From assembly GCA_029532625.1 (NCBI GenBank), contig JARFXM010000006.1, positions 2,418,001 through 2,482,000 of the forward strand: 64,000 nucleotides of DNA, written 5' to 3'. Source of the stretch: Lomentospora prolificans. Taxonomy: Eukaryota; Ascomycota; Sordariomycetes; Microascales; Microascaceae. The notes beneath the pieces are model-generated. The model was not told the DNA's origin. It ran no database searches and worked only from the letters and a program-made list of their open reading frames with translations. A program made the translations under genes and the position numbers. Of the stretch, positions 1-11,200 are shown in pieces (positions within the stretch are counted from its first letter, which is position 1; each line of letters opens with the position of its first letter).

Positions 1-1
1 G

Positions 2-1015
2 TCGGCGTTTTCTTTCATAACATCCTCCGTGTCGGCGCTTTCGCGCTTCACGCAGAATGCTAATGCGTATGCACCCGATGATGAGCTCTGCAACATGAAT
101 ATCGAAGCCGCTCTCAATGATGTGGAGCAACCAACGATAAAGGATCACGCCACGAGTTTACTTCTTAGGTTCCAGACGGCGTACCGCACTCAATCCGCCG
201 CTCTCCGTGAGGTCCAGGCTGAATGTTCAGCCGAGAGGGACGAATTGGCAGGGATGACGGCCCGTGCGAGGCACCTCCAGGCAAGGCTTGAGGATGCGGC
301 TAGGAGGGCCGCGGAGCAAGAGGAAGCGCTAGTCGCCATCTTGGAGGAGCTAACAGCGGAAAAGAAGATGAGGATAGAGTGTGAGCGGGCTGCGAGGGAA
401 AAGGGCATCGTCCTCGTCCGAAGGGATCTGAACGACGACCAAGCTGTCGCCGTGGAGGAAGAGGGCGACTCAGTCCTCACCGAGGATCTCGGTGCCGACG
501 AGGACCAGAGAAGACGGAGATGGATACAGCAGGCGGGCGAAGCCAAGAATGGAGATGCGGGCTTTGAAACGGATGAAGAGAGCTACGAGAGTGCCAGCAT
601 CTTTTCGAGGTCCCGTAGTCCTACCCTTCCGCCGCCGAGCGTTTCTGGTGCCGCCTCCCCGGATGCTTCTCCCATCCAAGGGCGTCTAATCTCATCCCTC
701 CCTCCGCCTGTGCCGCCAAAGAACAACACCCCTCCTTCCAAAGCGCGCGGAGTTCAAGTTCAACAACAGCAGCAGCCACAACGCCTCTCAGCCTTCCAAA
801 AGATCTTCAAAGGAATCTCGGGAGATGGCGAGGAGGGCGCTGCCGGCCAAGGGGCGTTGGTCAGTTGCTCGAATTGCAGGGGCGGGGATGCGAGGGTCGC
901 TTGGGATACGGTTAGTTTGCTGAGGGATGAGAATAAAGGCTTGAAGCAGAGGGTTGCAGGCCTAGAGACTGCGGTAGAAGGCGCGTTGGACGCTGTGAAT
1001 CGGGTGGGTATGTAG
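2..1015 (+). CDS. Coiled-coil protein of unknown function, 5' end outside window
   Basis: The reading frame is open from base 2 with no ATG near the window edge, so the gene begins upstream, either directly or through an intron. The stop is TAG at 1013-1015. The visible part has an acidic start containing DDELCNMNIEAALN, then about 80 residues of charged heptad-like coiled coil (roughly bases 160-410), an acidic SEDLG-like patch with TEDLGADEDQ, a disordered Ser/Pro-rich middle (SRSRSPTLPPP), a Lys-rich FQKIFKGIS segment, and a C-terminal CSNCRGGDARVAW motif followed by a second short coiled coil ending in VNRVGM. The layout recalls conserved ascomycete coiled-coil proteins, some of them annotated as Sec2-like. 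That resemblance is from memory and is not proof of exchange-factor activity. No catalytic motif is visible. Confidence 0.75.
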   Translation, partial: SAFSFITSSVSALSRFTQNANAYAPDDELCNMNIEAALNDVEQPTIKDHATSLLLRFQTAYRTQSAALREVQAECSAERDELAGMTARARHLQARLEDAARRAAEQEEALVAILEELTAEKKMRIECERAAREKGIVLVRRDLNDDQAVAVEEEGDSVLTEDLGADEDQRRRRWIQQAGEAKNGDAGFETDEESYESASIFSRSRSPTLPPPSVSGAASPDASPIQGRLISSLPPPVPPKNNTPPSKARGVQVQQQQQPQRLSAFQKIFKGISGDGEEGAAGQGALVSCSNCRGGDARVAWDTVSLLRDENKGLKQRVAGLETAVEGALDAVNRVGM

Positions 1016-2483
1016 GTCACGACTGGAGGAAATTAGAGATGCCCTGGAGGTAAAACAGAGACGAGCAGGAAAAGAACCTTGAGGGATGGATGTGATAGAG
1101 ATTCTTCGCACGTGTGACGGACGCACCAAAAGGATTACAAGCTCAAACCTTCCGCTGATACTTTGAATAGTCTAACAGATCAGCAATGGGTAGATGCGGC
1201 TGCATTCCCAACATCTGACCAAATATATTCAAGCAAACACATCCTACATTCCTTCAGACTTGGGCCACTTTACGTATCATAACCATCGCCAACCCAGTTG
1301 ACATCCATCGGAGGCTCCTGTCATCATGGTATATCTGCTTTCCTCCTTCGACATGACGGCCCATCCTGACCCAACCTGTCTCAGCCAGCGACGAGAAGAT
1401 ATCCTCTAGCCTGACCGATCTCTCGGGATACGTGCATCTCGAGTCCGCATTCGATATCATCCACTTTGGACTCTGTGCGTCAACAAGAGGCTGTTGAAAT
1501 GGAGGTAGTAGCGTCCACACTCCGACTCGTCCCTCTCTCATCGACTAGCTAGACGCTCAACGTCGCGTCTCCGAAATGGTCAGGAGCAAAGCCACGGGCC
1601 TGACGGGCTCTATAGCGATACCTTCCCACGCTTTGAGGCAGTATCGGCCCGGATTGCCAACTAGCTCACCAGCGAATGGCCTGACGGTACGCGCGGGGAG
1701 CGGACCTCGTGGAGAAGAAGCTTTTGATTGGTATGGAGGAGTTTGGCGTACTGGCTATTACACCCCGGGGGCCCTTGAGTGTATGTGCCTGAATAGTAGG
1801 ACTCCCTGCATCTTGATAGACGCTTTGCTAGGTCTTTGGCCATCAGGACATAGTTACGCGCCGAGGGGTACACTGGACTTTGAAGTCGAGGAACATACGT
1901 CATTTTACTTTCAACGCTACGTACGGAGATGGAAGAAAGAAATAGAAAACAAGAAAAGAACGTCAAGCAAACCAGGCCGTTCGCTCAGTAACAGACTAGG
2001 TAGATGTTGAACCGTTGACTCAAAAAGACACTACCTTTCCACACCTTGTATTCCCCGCGCCTTCCAAGTGACCACAACGAAAAGTAAAAGTCCGAGGAAA
2101 CAAGTTTGATTTCTCAGAGAATTGGTTTCCCTCCAGCCAGCCCGCCTTTGCTGCTCGAGAGACCCGTAATCCCCATGTGCCATCGCATATGGATAAAGAA
2201 GGATGGAGCCATACACAGACAGACTCCTTTTGGACAAGAGGGGGACTAGGATCGATTTTATATTTTGCGAGAGAAAGAGGGAGAGAAAGTAGTTGTAGAC
2301 GAATGACAAAGTTGCCTTTGATGAACGGGCTTTTCATTTATAAACTACACTAACATGAAAGATACCTCGAGACCTAAAGAACAAAAGGCAAGACTATCCG
2401 AGGGTGTCAAAATGGAGACACGCAAACAACAGGCCGATGTACATGAGGTGTTATGTGTTGGGTCATTTCCTCTTTTACGTCTT
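1016..2483. other. Convergent intergenic region with one unproven minus-strand ORF
   Basis: This lies between the 3' end of the coiled-coil gene and the 3' end of CAF1, so it must contain two 3' UTRs. A minus-strand frame from 1541 down to 1254 (95 codons) has ordinary-looking amino-acid composition (SPKWMISNADSRCTYPERSV) but no recognised domain. No splice partner is clear. Another minus-strand open stretch lies at 1661-1966. I see no RNA gene or repeat. Confidence 0.5.
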
Positions 2484-4027
2484 TCATCTGCTGGCGCCAG
2501 AGAAGGCAAAGTTGCCAAAGACCCCGCCGCCACCGCCGGGCGTCATAGGGCCCATGGACACGCCTCCGTTCGCGCCATGCTGAGCGGCACCGGGTGTGCT
2601 GGCCAGCCCGACGCTAGCGGTGTTGGGCGTGCTTGGTCCGTTGCCCTTGTTTCCGTTATTGGCGCCGTTCCCGTTATTGGCCACGTCGGGGCCGGAGGGG
2701 AGGTGGGGAAGGACGTCGGGAACGCCCAAGCCCCAGACCTTGCCGACGTGCTCGGGCGCAATCTCGTTGTTAAAGACCCTCTCGCGGATCTGGAAAAAGA
2801 CCTTCCCAGTAAGAAGCGAGTCAGACCCCGCCTGGTGAGCGGCGCCTACGCGCTTAACTTTCAGCGTTTCCGCAATGTTCTCCAGGCCGCTCTTATGCTC
2901 AAACTTCTGCAATACTTCGGATATGTTGGGATCGTTGGTGGCAAGGATGCCGCTGTTATAGAGCTTAATGGCGTATTTCATTAGGTGCTTCACGTCGAAT
3001 GTCGACGGAAAGTACGTCTTCATAAGCTTTTCGAAATCGACCTCGTCATTGGGTAGCACCGTACACATAAGGAGTTTCGTCAAATAACCGAAATCGTAAC
3101 CACCGTGGAAGGAAATCCAATGGACATCGTCCTCGAGAACAAGGCCAGAAGGAATGAGCAGCGCGGCGAAATCGTGGGGGTCGATGCCGTCACGTTCGAG
3201 TACGTTAAAGTCAATACCGGCGCTTTGAAGCGATTCGATTGACTTTTCATTGTACATGTCGTCTTTGAGTGAGAACTTGAAATTGAATTGCCATGAGCAG
3301 GGGAACGGCGCTTGACTTCCCCGCTTGCCCATGGCCTCCTCAGTGGTGCTCGGCCTGGCGGGAATCGTCTCACCGGCCTCGTTGAATAGTGTGATACCAA
3401 TCTGGATCACCTTGAGCATGTCCACATTCGTTCGTAAGCATTGGTAATGGTAATCACTCTTGCCACGGAAATTGCCCATTGGCCTCGATACCACTCCGGG
3501 AAACTCAGTATCCTATCAGTGTCATGAGTTAGCTCTGGAGTGGGGGAAAAATAAAAGGAATAGGAAGCGATGACCTCGAGCTCCAGTGGGAAACTTACCA
3601 TCGCAATGTACGGATAGCTATCTACGAGCCTCCGCAACGTAGCCATTTCCTCGTGGAGATTGTGCTTCCAAACTTCCCTTATCCGTCCCTTATTCGGTTG
3701 AGCGCGGATGTTTGGAGAATACTCGACGCCGAGCGCGTGTTGCGCTTGGCTGTGCTGTTGTTGCTGTTGAAAGCTCGCGCCCTGGAAGGCGAGGCGGGGC
3801 CCGTCTATAAACCCGCCGCTGTTTAGACCGCCAACTCCCGCCAGGCCGCCATTAGCGGGGTTCTGGAATGCATTAAGCTGGGCATTTGCGTTAATATAGG
3901 AGTGGCTGCCGCCGAGCGGCTGTTGATGAGCGGCCGCGTGAGACTGTGCGGCGTGGGACTGGAACTGTTGCTGGTGGTACGCCAGCGTCGGTCCGTTAGC
4001 GAACCGAGATATTTGATGCGGTGGCAT
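2484..4027 (-). CDS. POP2: CCR4-NOT complex deadenylase subunit CAF1/POP2
   Basis: Two exons, complement of 2484..3512 and 3599..4027, give 485 residues. The 86-nt intron has donor gtaagt and ends ctgatag, and it splits the catalytic motif exactly before DTEFPG. CAF1 is a 3'-5' exoribonuclease of the DEDDh family that shortens poly(A) tails in the CCR4-NOT complex. The catalytic set is visible: D144 and E146 (DTEFPG), D283 (FHGGYDFGYL), and H369 with D374 (HQAGSDSLLTG). Residues 1-115 are a Gln/His/Asn-rich disordered N-terminus, as in fungal orthologues, and the C-terminus is Gly/Pro/Asn-rich. The start chosen is the ATG giving MPPHQISRFANG, which resembles fungal CAF1 N-termini. The same frame stays open upstream without a stop to 4297, so a longer N-terminus is possible (see the 4028-4864 entry). 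Confidence 0.95.
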
Positions 4028-4864
4028 CGGAGTAGCGCCCTGGTCGTGAGCGTCTAGGCCGTTAGGGTCTTGGCTGTGAACAGCGTTATCGTTGACAAGT
4101 TCGCCCTGGACGGGTTGGCCGTTAGATTCTTCGTTACTCGCCGGTTGGCTGACTATTTGGTCTTTGGCAGGCTGATCGCCGACAGCTCGGTGAAGGACAG
4201 GCAGGTAGTATGTTACTCCCTGACGGACAGTCTGTCGGTAAATAGTACCCCCCACGTCAATTTCGCGGTTAACGGGTCGGCTGTACGTAGCTGGGTCCTA
4301 AGCAGCTTGGTTGGACACGGACACAGCTTGGAGGTCGACGGGCTGATACTGAGCAGCCTGGACGTAAGGAGTTGTTGGAATATAACCGGTTAACACTGCC
4401 GGTTGGGATATGTACACCGTAGACGGCTGCGCAGAGCTTATGTAGTGGGGAAGGAACGCGCTAGTGGGGTTCAGTGGTGGAAAGAGGGGCCTCGCGTAAG
4501 GCGACGGGTATGTGCTTGTGAAGTCTTGGTACGAGGCTAGTGAAAGTTCGGGGTGGTTATCTGGGTGATCTGAGGTCGCTGGAGGAGGTTGGGCGGAAAC
4601 CCACTGGTTGAAGGCTGGTCGCGGATTCGAACGAGGTGGTCGTGGTTGCCCAAACTTGGGATGGGGAGGACGTCGAAGAGGTGGAGGGCGACGACCACGG
4701 CGTGGAGGCTTTGAGGTGATGGGAACTCGAGGGATGGGTTCAGGCGATGGAGTACGCGGTAAATCTTGCGGTGCGAGTGGCTCGGAAGTATGATCAGCTT
4801 GGGGGAATTTCTATTTCCTCTCGCCGTCGGCTCGGTTAATCGGCGGAGTCCCGCTATTCTTCAT
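4028..4864 (-). other. In-frame Pro/Gln-rich coding-like stretch upstream of CAF1, broken by two TAG codons
   Basis: Reading the minus strand in the CAF1 frame, an ATG at 4862-4864 begins MKNSGTPP. The frame then continues almost to CAF1 and is interrupted only by TAG at 4811-4813 and TAG at 4298-4300. The intervening peptide looks coding: a basic RRGRRPPPLRRPP stretch, then Tyr/Pro-rich YPSPYARPLFPP and GYIPTTPYVQAAQYQPVDLQ. After the second stop it continues with VGGTIYRQTVRQGVTYY straight into CAF1. Options are an N-terminal extension with unrecognised introns, an upstream gene fragment, a long 5' UTR, or a decayed exon. One possible intron that would remove the second TAG in frame is 4298..4417 (donor gtgtac, acceptor gcttag), but its donor is weak. 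Confidence 0.45.
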
Positions 4865-5716
4865 TTGGAGGGCGCCTGCAAGAGGCTAAAAGGCTCTCAA
4901 GGCCCTGAGAAAGATGGTACTGGAATCGGGGAGGAATGCCTGAGGGATGGCCGCTGCGTTGGACCAACTCTCAGAACGTAAACTTGACGGGCGCGAGACC
5001 GGCGGTGGAATTGTAGTGGCTGCCAAGGGCAGTGCTCGTCAGGATCAAGGATTCACACTTGATAGATACAATGGCTGGCAGCTGATAATATCTGTTAGCA
5101 ATTTACATTCTATCCGTAAGATAGAGAGGACAGGATGCTACACTCACGATAGATGTCGGCGACGTTGGTGAGAAGTTGTTGCTATGGTTCAGGAAAGGAT
5201 GGGCTTTTCTGGTTGGGTAGGCTAGCCTTGCGGAAGACAAGGTACATTAGAGTGTGTTCACATAGAGTCGGCGGGTGAGCATGTACACACCAGACTCAGT
5301 TTAGATAGTACAGCTTATGTAATACACATCCTTATCTTTGACTTGAGGTTCATAGAGAGTCAGGGAACTAGTGTTAGAAGAGGGGAGGGGTTTGGAAAAG
5401 TAGAAAGGTGACGAAGGAGACATGAAGGCAAAGGAAACTGAACATTAATGAAAAGTGACCAAGGCAGTGCTGGTGCTAGCATGCTAGCATCCAGATCTGG
5501 GGATCAGAGAAGAAGGTATCTCGAGTCCTATATCACGTGATCATAATTGATGAGTGGACGAGGCGCCTACCAATCCGCTCCCTGACACTGCAACTTCATG
5601 ACCCGACTTGCTGACTGTACAAGGTTGACCTCAAATTATCGTCGACTCGCTTTCGCTCTGTCGCCATTCCACTCACTGCCGAGGCACTCTGTTCATTCGC
5701 CCTCCAAGAATCAATC
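4865..5716. other. Divergent intergenic region between CAF1 and NDUFB3
   Basis: This holds the promoters of the minus-strand CAF1 unit and the plus-strand NDUFB3 gene. Near NDUFB3 it carries a TCACGTGA palindrome at 5533-5540 and a CCAAT pentamer at 5570-5574. No convincing exon was found, although short plus-strand frames occur at 4947-5171. Confidence 0.5.
5533..5574 (+). promoter_or_regulatory. Candidate CBF1 E-box (TCACGTGA) and CCAAT box upstream of NDUFB3
   Basis: TCACGTGA at 5533-5540 is an 8-bp palindrome matching the Cbf1 consensus core, about 180 bp before the NDUFB3 ATG. A CCAAT sequence follows at 5570-5574, about 145 bp before it. In yeasts Cbf1 and the CCAAT-binding HAP complex both act on nuclear genes for respiration. 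Function here is inferred from position and sequence only. Confidence 0.4.
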
Positions 5717-6220
5717 ATGCTCGCCACAAGGTACGCTGTCTATTCAATCAAAGCTCTACAGTCTTGCGCTCACCCAATTGCCATTTCGGACTCAATTGCT
5801 AACCCTCCGGTCTCTCAGAGTACTACGTGCGGCAAAGGGCGCGAAGCCCAACATCACTGGCTTCGACATCAACAAGCTCAGGGCAGCTGCTGGCACGCCC
5901 AAGTATGATCCTTGGGAGAGAGCGTTAGTTATTTCTTCACCCTCCACTTATTTATGCCCCTTGAGTATTCCGACCAGACAGCCGGCGCGATTTGAAATGA
6001 GTTGGCGTCCAGGAGTCTGTTGTACTGACGGGTTGATAGCGAGGCCTGGCGATACCAAGGACCTTTCACGAGGTGGAATAGATTCAAGGGTACCCTCCCT
6101 GGTCTCGGAACTGCGACGGTTGCCTTCACGATTTACTGCCTGTACGAGCACTTTTTCCTCGAGGATGATCACCACCACGGACACGGCGACGGCCATGGCC
6201 ACGGCGCGGCGAAGCATTAA
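5717..6220 (+). CDS. NDUFB3: NADH:ubiquinone oxidoreductase (complex I) subunit B12/NDUFB3
   Basis: Three exons, 5717..5730, 5819..5923 and 6040..6220, encode 99 residues. Intron 1 (88 nt) has a ttgctaac branch and ends tctctcag. Intron 2 (116 nt) has gttagt, a tactgac branch and ends ttgatag. This is an accessory subunit of the membrane arm of mitochondrial complex I. The spliced protein starts MLATRVLRAAKG, then contains GFDINKLRAAAGTPKYDPWE, the RYQGPFTRWNRFKGTLPG segment typical of B12, one membrane span (GTATVAFTIYCLYEHFF) and a His/Gly-rich tail ending GHGAAKH. The 14-nt first exon is short but in phase, and every junction restores the conserved sequence. A single unspliced frame across this locus (5598-6230) is a run-through and not the product. 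Confidence 0.93.
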
Positions 6221-6919
6221 AATGGGATGAGCTTGTGTGAATTAAAGACGACTTGTACATAAATGGATTCCGGACTGTCGAGATTATAGAGGCGAAATAC
6301 AACCTTTTTGTGTCCCAGTAGGAGAACTCTGGTTGACGTCCATCCCTGTCTGCATTTTCTAGACTCCTCGCGCGCAATATTACCCGCTAGGTTCCTCAGA
6401 TATGTCTAGCTATGCCTAAAGACAGGAGAAACCCCAACTAAAAACTGAATTTGCGGCTCATTGCTTCAACTCTTGGATTATTTGCGTTCCAACCTTGCGA
6501 GCTTCGCGGGTGACCGCTTGGCGCCCCGTCACAATACCCGTGCCTGGGCTGCCCGGTTGGCCGGCCCCATAATGATATCACATGGCCGTAGAATGTACTG
6601 GCGGAGGAAGGCGCATAGAATATCTCAATTTTCCGGTGTCCCGATAAGCCAACTCTATTTGGAAATTATGGTGCCACAGTAGTACACAATATAAGATCCT
6701 AGGTGTGTAGAGAGCTAGGCCCGGAAAGGGTCCCGGAGAGATCTAGAGAACATAATCGTATTGCTAGTCAATAAACCTTTAAACGCCATCCACATACATA
6801 GATGAAGAGTCATGAAGCTCCGACACTGGTCTAATCCGCCCTGAAAAGGATATACAATACAATACAGTGTAACGGCTAGCAGCCAACAAAAAGAAAAAAA
6901 AAAAAAAGAAAAAGAAAAG
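6221..6919. other. Convergent 3' flank of NDUFB3 and FYV10
   Basis: Probably 3' UTRs of both neighbours. An A-rich stretch with a run of 13-14 A lies around 6893-6918, just past the FYV10 stop codon (T-rich on the coding strand). No gene is seen. Confidence 0.6.
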
Positions 6920-8223
6920 CTAAGTAATAAACACCTTCTTGAGTTGGTCCACTTCATAGACTTCTCCCGTCTGCAGATCTTTAATCTGATCGGCCGGCAG
7001 CCCAAACTTTTTCGCGTGCTGTTCCAACTTTTCCTTCCCGTAGACCCGGCCGTTAGGCAAGACCATTAGGTCGTGTTCGACAATACTCTTCGTATGATGC
7101 GCGTATGGCACATTCATTGCCAAGTCTCTAAGCTCCGGTGAGCAGATTGGGCACACGGTCTGTTGTCCAGATGGTGAGATGGTAGCACCGTGGACAATTC
7201 CATCCGAACTGGGATCTTCCCGTGCAGCCGTATGACACGCAGGGGTCTTGAGGGCAGAGAGACCGGAGGACAAGGCCACATTCAACAAGGGCACGGAAGG
7301 TAGGCTGAGGAGAGTGTTGTGCGTCTCGGTAAAGAGATTCGCGAGGATGTCCCAGCGGGAAGGCTGGAAGTAGTCGTCATAGCCGTGAGTGGTTTTGGTG
7401 ATCGGGTCGAATGGGAAGGCCAGCATACCACAGGCTGCCTTGACTTCATTGGGGAAGAGGCTATTGTGAGGTATCAGGTACTTTTTGATATGGGCGAGGC
7501 AAGACTTAGGATCGGCTCCCGATCGAATCATCTCAACAAATTGCTGGAAGCGGAGGTCAAATTCAAGTCGACCCTGCATCTGTTAGCATCATTATGAATG
7601 AGAAATGGAACTGAGCACAGGGGAACACTCACATCCATCTTTCGTAGTTCCTTCTTGTTCTGCGAACACCAGACTAGCGCTTCCTGCACGCTCCCTTTCT
7701 TCAGGCTCTCCCGTATTCTGTTCATGGAGACCAACGTCTCGACATCCACAAGGTCTTTCATTCCCCGCTCCTCCGCAAGGGCTGCCGCACTCTTGCCGCA
7801 TCCGTTTCTTAGCATGAAGTCCACCATTAGACGGTCCAGCCTCGTACGACTCCAGGTCTCGTATTTGACATCATCAAACGAATTGATCGAGTAGAGATCG
7901 TCGAGATGCTTTGTTCGCGCTTCTTCTTGATTGAGTAACCTATTCTCCTCGTCGGCGCAAGTAGCTAGCTTCCGTCTCAGGGCCTTGGCCTGGGCGATCA
8001 TATCGTCGAGACTCTGGACCAAGTCTTCCTGGTTGGATTTGCCGTTGAGGCTTCCTGTCGTGGCATCCTTGAGGGAAGCCTTGATGCCCGTGCTTTCCTT
8101 TTCGACAGCGAAATGAGCGGAGCGGAAATTGTTGCGTAAGAGTTCATAGGGCAGGCGGAGGAGTGGTTGATCGAGGAGGATGTGATCATTGTGCTTGATT
8201 GCCATGTGCTCGTGGTCACCCAT
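6920..8223 (-). CDS. FYV10: GID/CTLH E3 ubiquitin ligase subunit FYV10 (GID9/MAEA)
   Basis: Two exons, complement of 6920..7573 and 7633..8223, give 414 residues. The 59-nt intron has donor gtgagt, a gctaac branch and ends gatgcag. Splicing joins ..RKMD to GRLEFDLRF. The protein is the MAEA/Gid9 half of the RING-like heterodimer in the GID complex, which in yeast marks gluconeogenic enzymes for degradation. A LisH motif is at about residues 126-155, CTLH at about 161-218, then a CRA region. The divergent C-terminal RING-like domain starts at CPIC (C338, C341), with H356/H357 and H363 and a [10 protein letters not shown] segment. An upstream in-frame start exists at 8316, but MGDHEHM at 8223 matches the expected N-terminus preceding [15 protein letters not shown]. 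Confidence 0.94.
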
Positions 8224-11200
8224 CGTGACTGTGAGTTGAGGCGGGCACCGGGCAGGAACACCGAGCTCCGGACACGCGAGGGTTTCTGGTCGAAAAATTC
8301 CAAAATATACTATCAAGTAGTATCGTATGGATGCGTCGTATTACAATCCTATGGCAGTGAGTTCGAAACTTGGTTGTGATTCTTCGATGGCGGCAAGGGA
8401 TGAGGAGGGTTGGGAGGAAGCCAGCTTGATGGGTGAGAAAAGGCACTGTACAAGGTGTGATGCAGCCAGTCGAGCGCACTGGAACCCAAAGGCCTGGCAG
8501 TACCCCGCCACCATTACCTCACCGCACACCGCATTCCCGAAGCGACCTCCAGCTTCTCGGAACAAAAATACGTCGAACAAGTCACGGAACTTGAGAGCTA
8601 CTCATCGCCTAATCACCTCCTCATTGACATTCAGGCCTGCCCGTTGTATTGTGCGGATAGTGCAAATTATCATGGAAAATGAGGGACAGTTGGCTCGTGC
8701 TTGTACATTTGTCTTCCTATCTTCTTTCTTTTTATCCTTTTTCTTTTCTGGTTTGGCCTTATATCTCTTTGGGAACAACCCAACAGTTATCGACGCAGGT
8801 AGATTGGCAAACTTTTCTAATCTGGGCTGTAACTCTCTCCAAGGATGGTAGGGACGCGACCAAGCGGGGCCACAGCCGCTGTCACATCGTCTACTAGCGG
8901 TGACTTATCCATCGCGGAGGTGGGGCCAAGCAGCGGGTGCGATGCAGCGCGGAATCGCCAAGTGTGCACCTTGATACAAACCGTATTTACTCTGTAAGGA
9001 GCATGCGCACAACCAACGCGTCCGGGCGTATAAAGCGACCAGTCAGAAACAATGTGGCGGACCGGGATGTAATCGAAGATCGGTGGGCCCTTTGCGATGT
9101 GGAAGGCAAGCGGACGCGGAGACCGGATTTGCGGATTTACACTCCGTGCTGCAAGCTCAAAAATACAGCAAAGACTCTCAAGATACATAGCGCGTTGATA
9201 GTTGAGTAGTCGACGATTTGGTTACATTTGCGTCCTTCCTCATAGACGACACCGCAGCCAGGGTGCCTGAAGCGCGAGCTTCAGCTCGACTGCTTGCCTA
9301 GAGGTCACCCCACTTGCCAAACATCCTTCGAGGAAGCGGAGGGTTGGAAGGTGGATGCACAAAAGATCTGCGAGAACCCATACCATACCAGGATTCGCCA
9401 AGGCAGCATGCGAATTCACTTTCGAGCTCTAAACTTAGCTTGGAAGAGGGAGAGGGCCGTTCGTCATTGGAGAGCGCATCACGAGCTACCTTAGTCTCCG
9501 GCTGCGATTAATACGGCAGGCAGAGCCTCTCTTTCTCTGTGTGTGCTACCAGTGCCAGACTGCCGAGCTCAGGGAGGGTCGACTCGGAGCGGGGAAGCAC
9601 CCGACTCGCTGCGTGGGGTACCCTTTCGGTTGACCCCTCTTCGCCGCCGTCAACGCGAGGCACTCCTCAGGTAAGCCCAGGATTTTCCATTCTCTGTGTT
9701 TCACCTAGGTGTAGTCAAGTGATGGTGCCATCCACTTCGCGGTGACAAGGTAGGATCAGGTGATTGCCGGGAGGGTGGTCTAACAACTTAAACAGTGGGG
9801 AGAAGGCTCTCCCTCTTTGCCTCTCGGAAGAGGGGCAAGGGGAATAGAAGGTTGGTCTTGCCGGGCGCTTCGCGCGCGTTCAGGGGTGGCTTGTGCGTCT
9901 CGAGGGCTGAATGGCATCAACTCCTGGAAGGTTCGCTTGCCTCAATTCTTACATTGGAACAGTGTGCTAATACACTGGGCTTCCTGTTTGATTACGAAGT
10001 AGATGGCAAATAGGCTCCCTTGCGTCAGCTCGACTTGACTCCACGGAGATGACGCTAAGTATGGTCGAGAGACTTGTACTTCTTCGCCAAGGTACATGAT
10101 CATGTTGATTACATACCGGGTCGTACCGTGCTTATTAGGGGTTCAAATAGTGCTGGGCTAGATAAGGTAAAACGCGAAGAACGATAAAACTATGGTCGCG
10201 AAAAGTTTGTACACTTCTTGAGGCCCAGCTTGAGGGCTAGTGACCCTCGAGACTCTTGATCGAGTCGCAGTACCAAGGTAAAATAGTGTTTATTTCCACT
10301 CCTGCCACACACTGAATCACTGGATACTCCTTCCTCCTATTAATGGGAAGCTTGAGAGGTACCCACCCTGGTACCCTGTTACCGCCCTCAGCCCTGGTGC
10401 AAGATCTGTAGCATATGATTGGTCAGACCAGCATTTATGCCTCAGGCCAAAATATTCCAACAATGCCAGGGAATTACCTATTTATCCCCCAGCCTCACCC
10501 ATATTGCACGTGTTCACCCTCTCCCTCTTCCTCGTGACCACCACCTATCAAGGACCGTCGCCCAAGAGGTGCATCCCATCTACACTTCAAAGAGAACTGA
10601 TATTAGACGCCTTCCCACTTTTTTTTTTCGCGATTTCCGCGATTTTGAAGCTTGAGAATCCATCTCCGATTCATTTAATCTTTCTTTCTTCATATTCCGA
10701 CCTTATTTTCCCCGTTTCGTCGCGCCTTATTGTCCCCTGGTACCCCGGAGGCTAAGGCCATATCACGAGATCTGTCACGCATCCACGTGAAAGGAGCCAA
10801 AACCCGTGATCAGGCCTGACCGCCGCTACGCATCGTTCAAAGAAGCGGCAAGGCACATGATCGTCTAGGTATGTTGGATTTCATTTCTTGCACAGCGCAT
10901 TGGGCCCTTATCCTTGCCTCCGCTTTTGCTGGAGCCACGTCGCGATGAGCGGAAAAAATTCCAATGGATGAGTTTCGACGAGTCAAGCCGACTTCCATCA
11001 CGATGCCGCCCGCAGACATCCACAATGCGACTAAATTAGTTCGAAAGGCCTTGGGGATTGTTTAAATGCGCGACTGTGCTTTGAGCAATCAGGCATGGGG
11101 CGACTTGCGATTTCACCGCGCGCTGACGATGACTTGGGTGCTGGATTTAATGGGGGCGCTGACAAGCCGAGTGGCGGGCTCAGCTCCAGTGGTCTGGTTG

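Noticed and set aside
5598..6230. 210-codon plus-strand frame over the NDUFB3 locus
   Set aside because: It reads through introns and the wrong frame. The three-exon model restores the conserved B12 sequence.
10130..10170. tRNA B-box-like ggttcaa sequence
   Set aside because: No matching A box, acceptor stem or anticodon arm could be folded around it. Similar gttcaa/ttcgaa hits elsewhere (about 4628, 21305, 48240) also failed.
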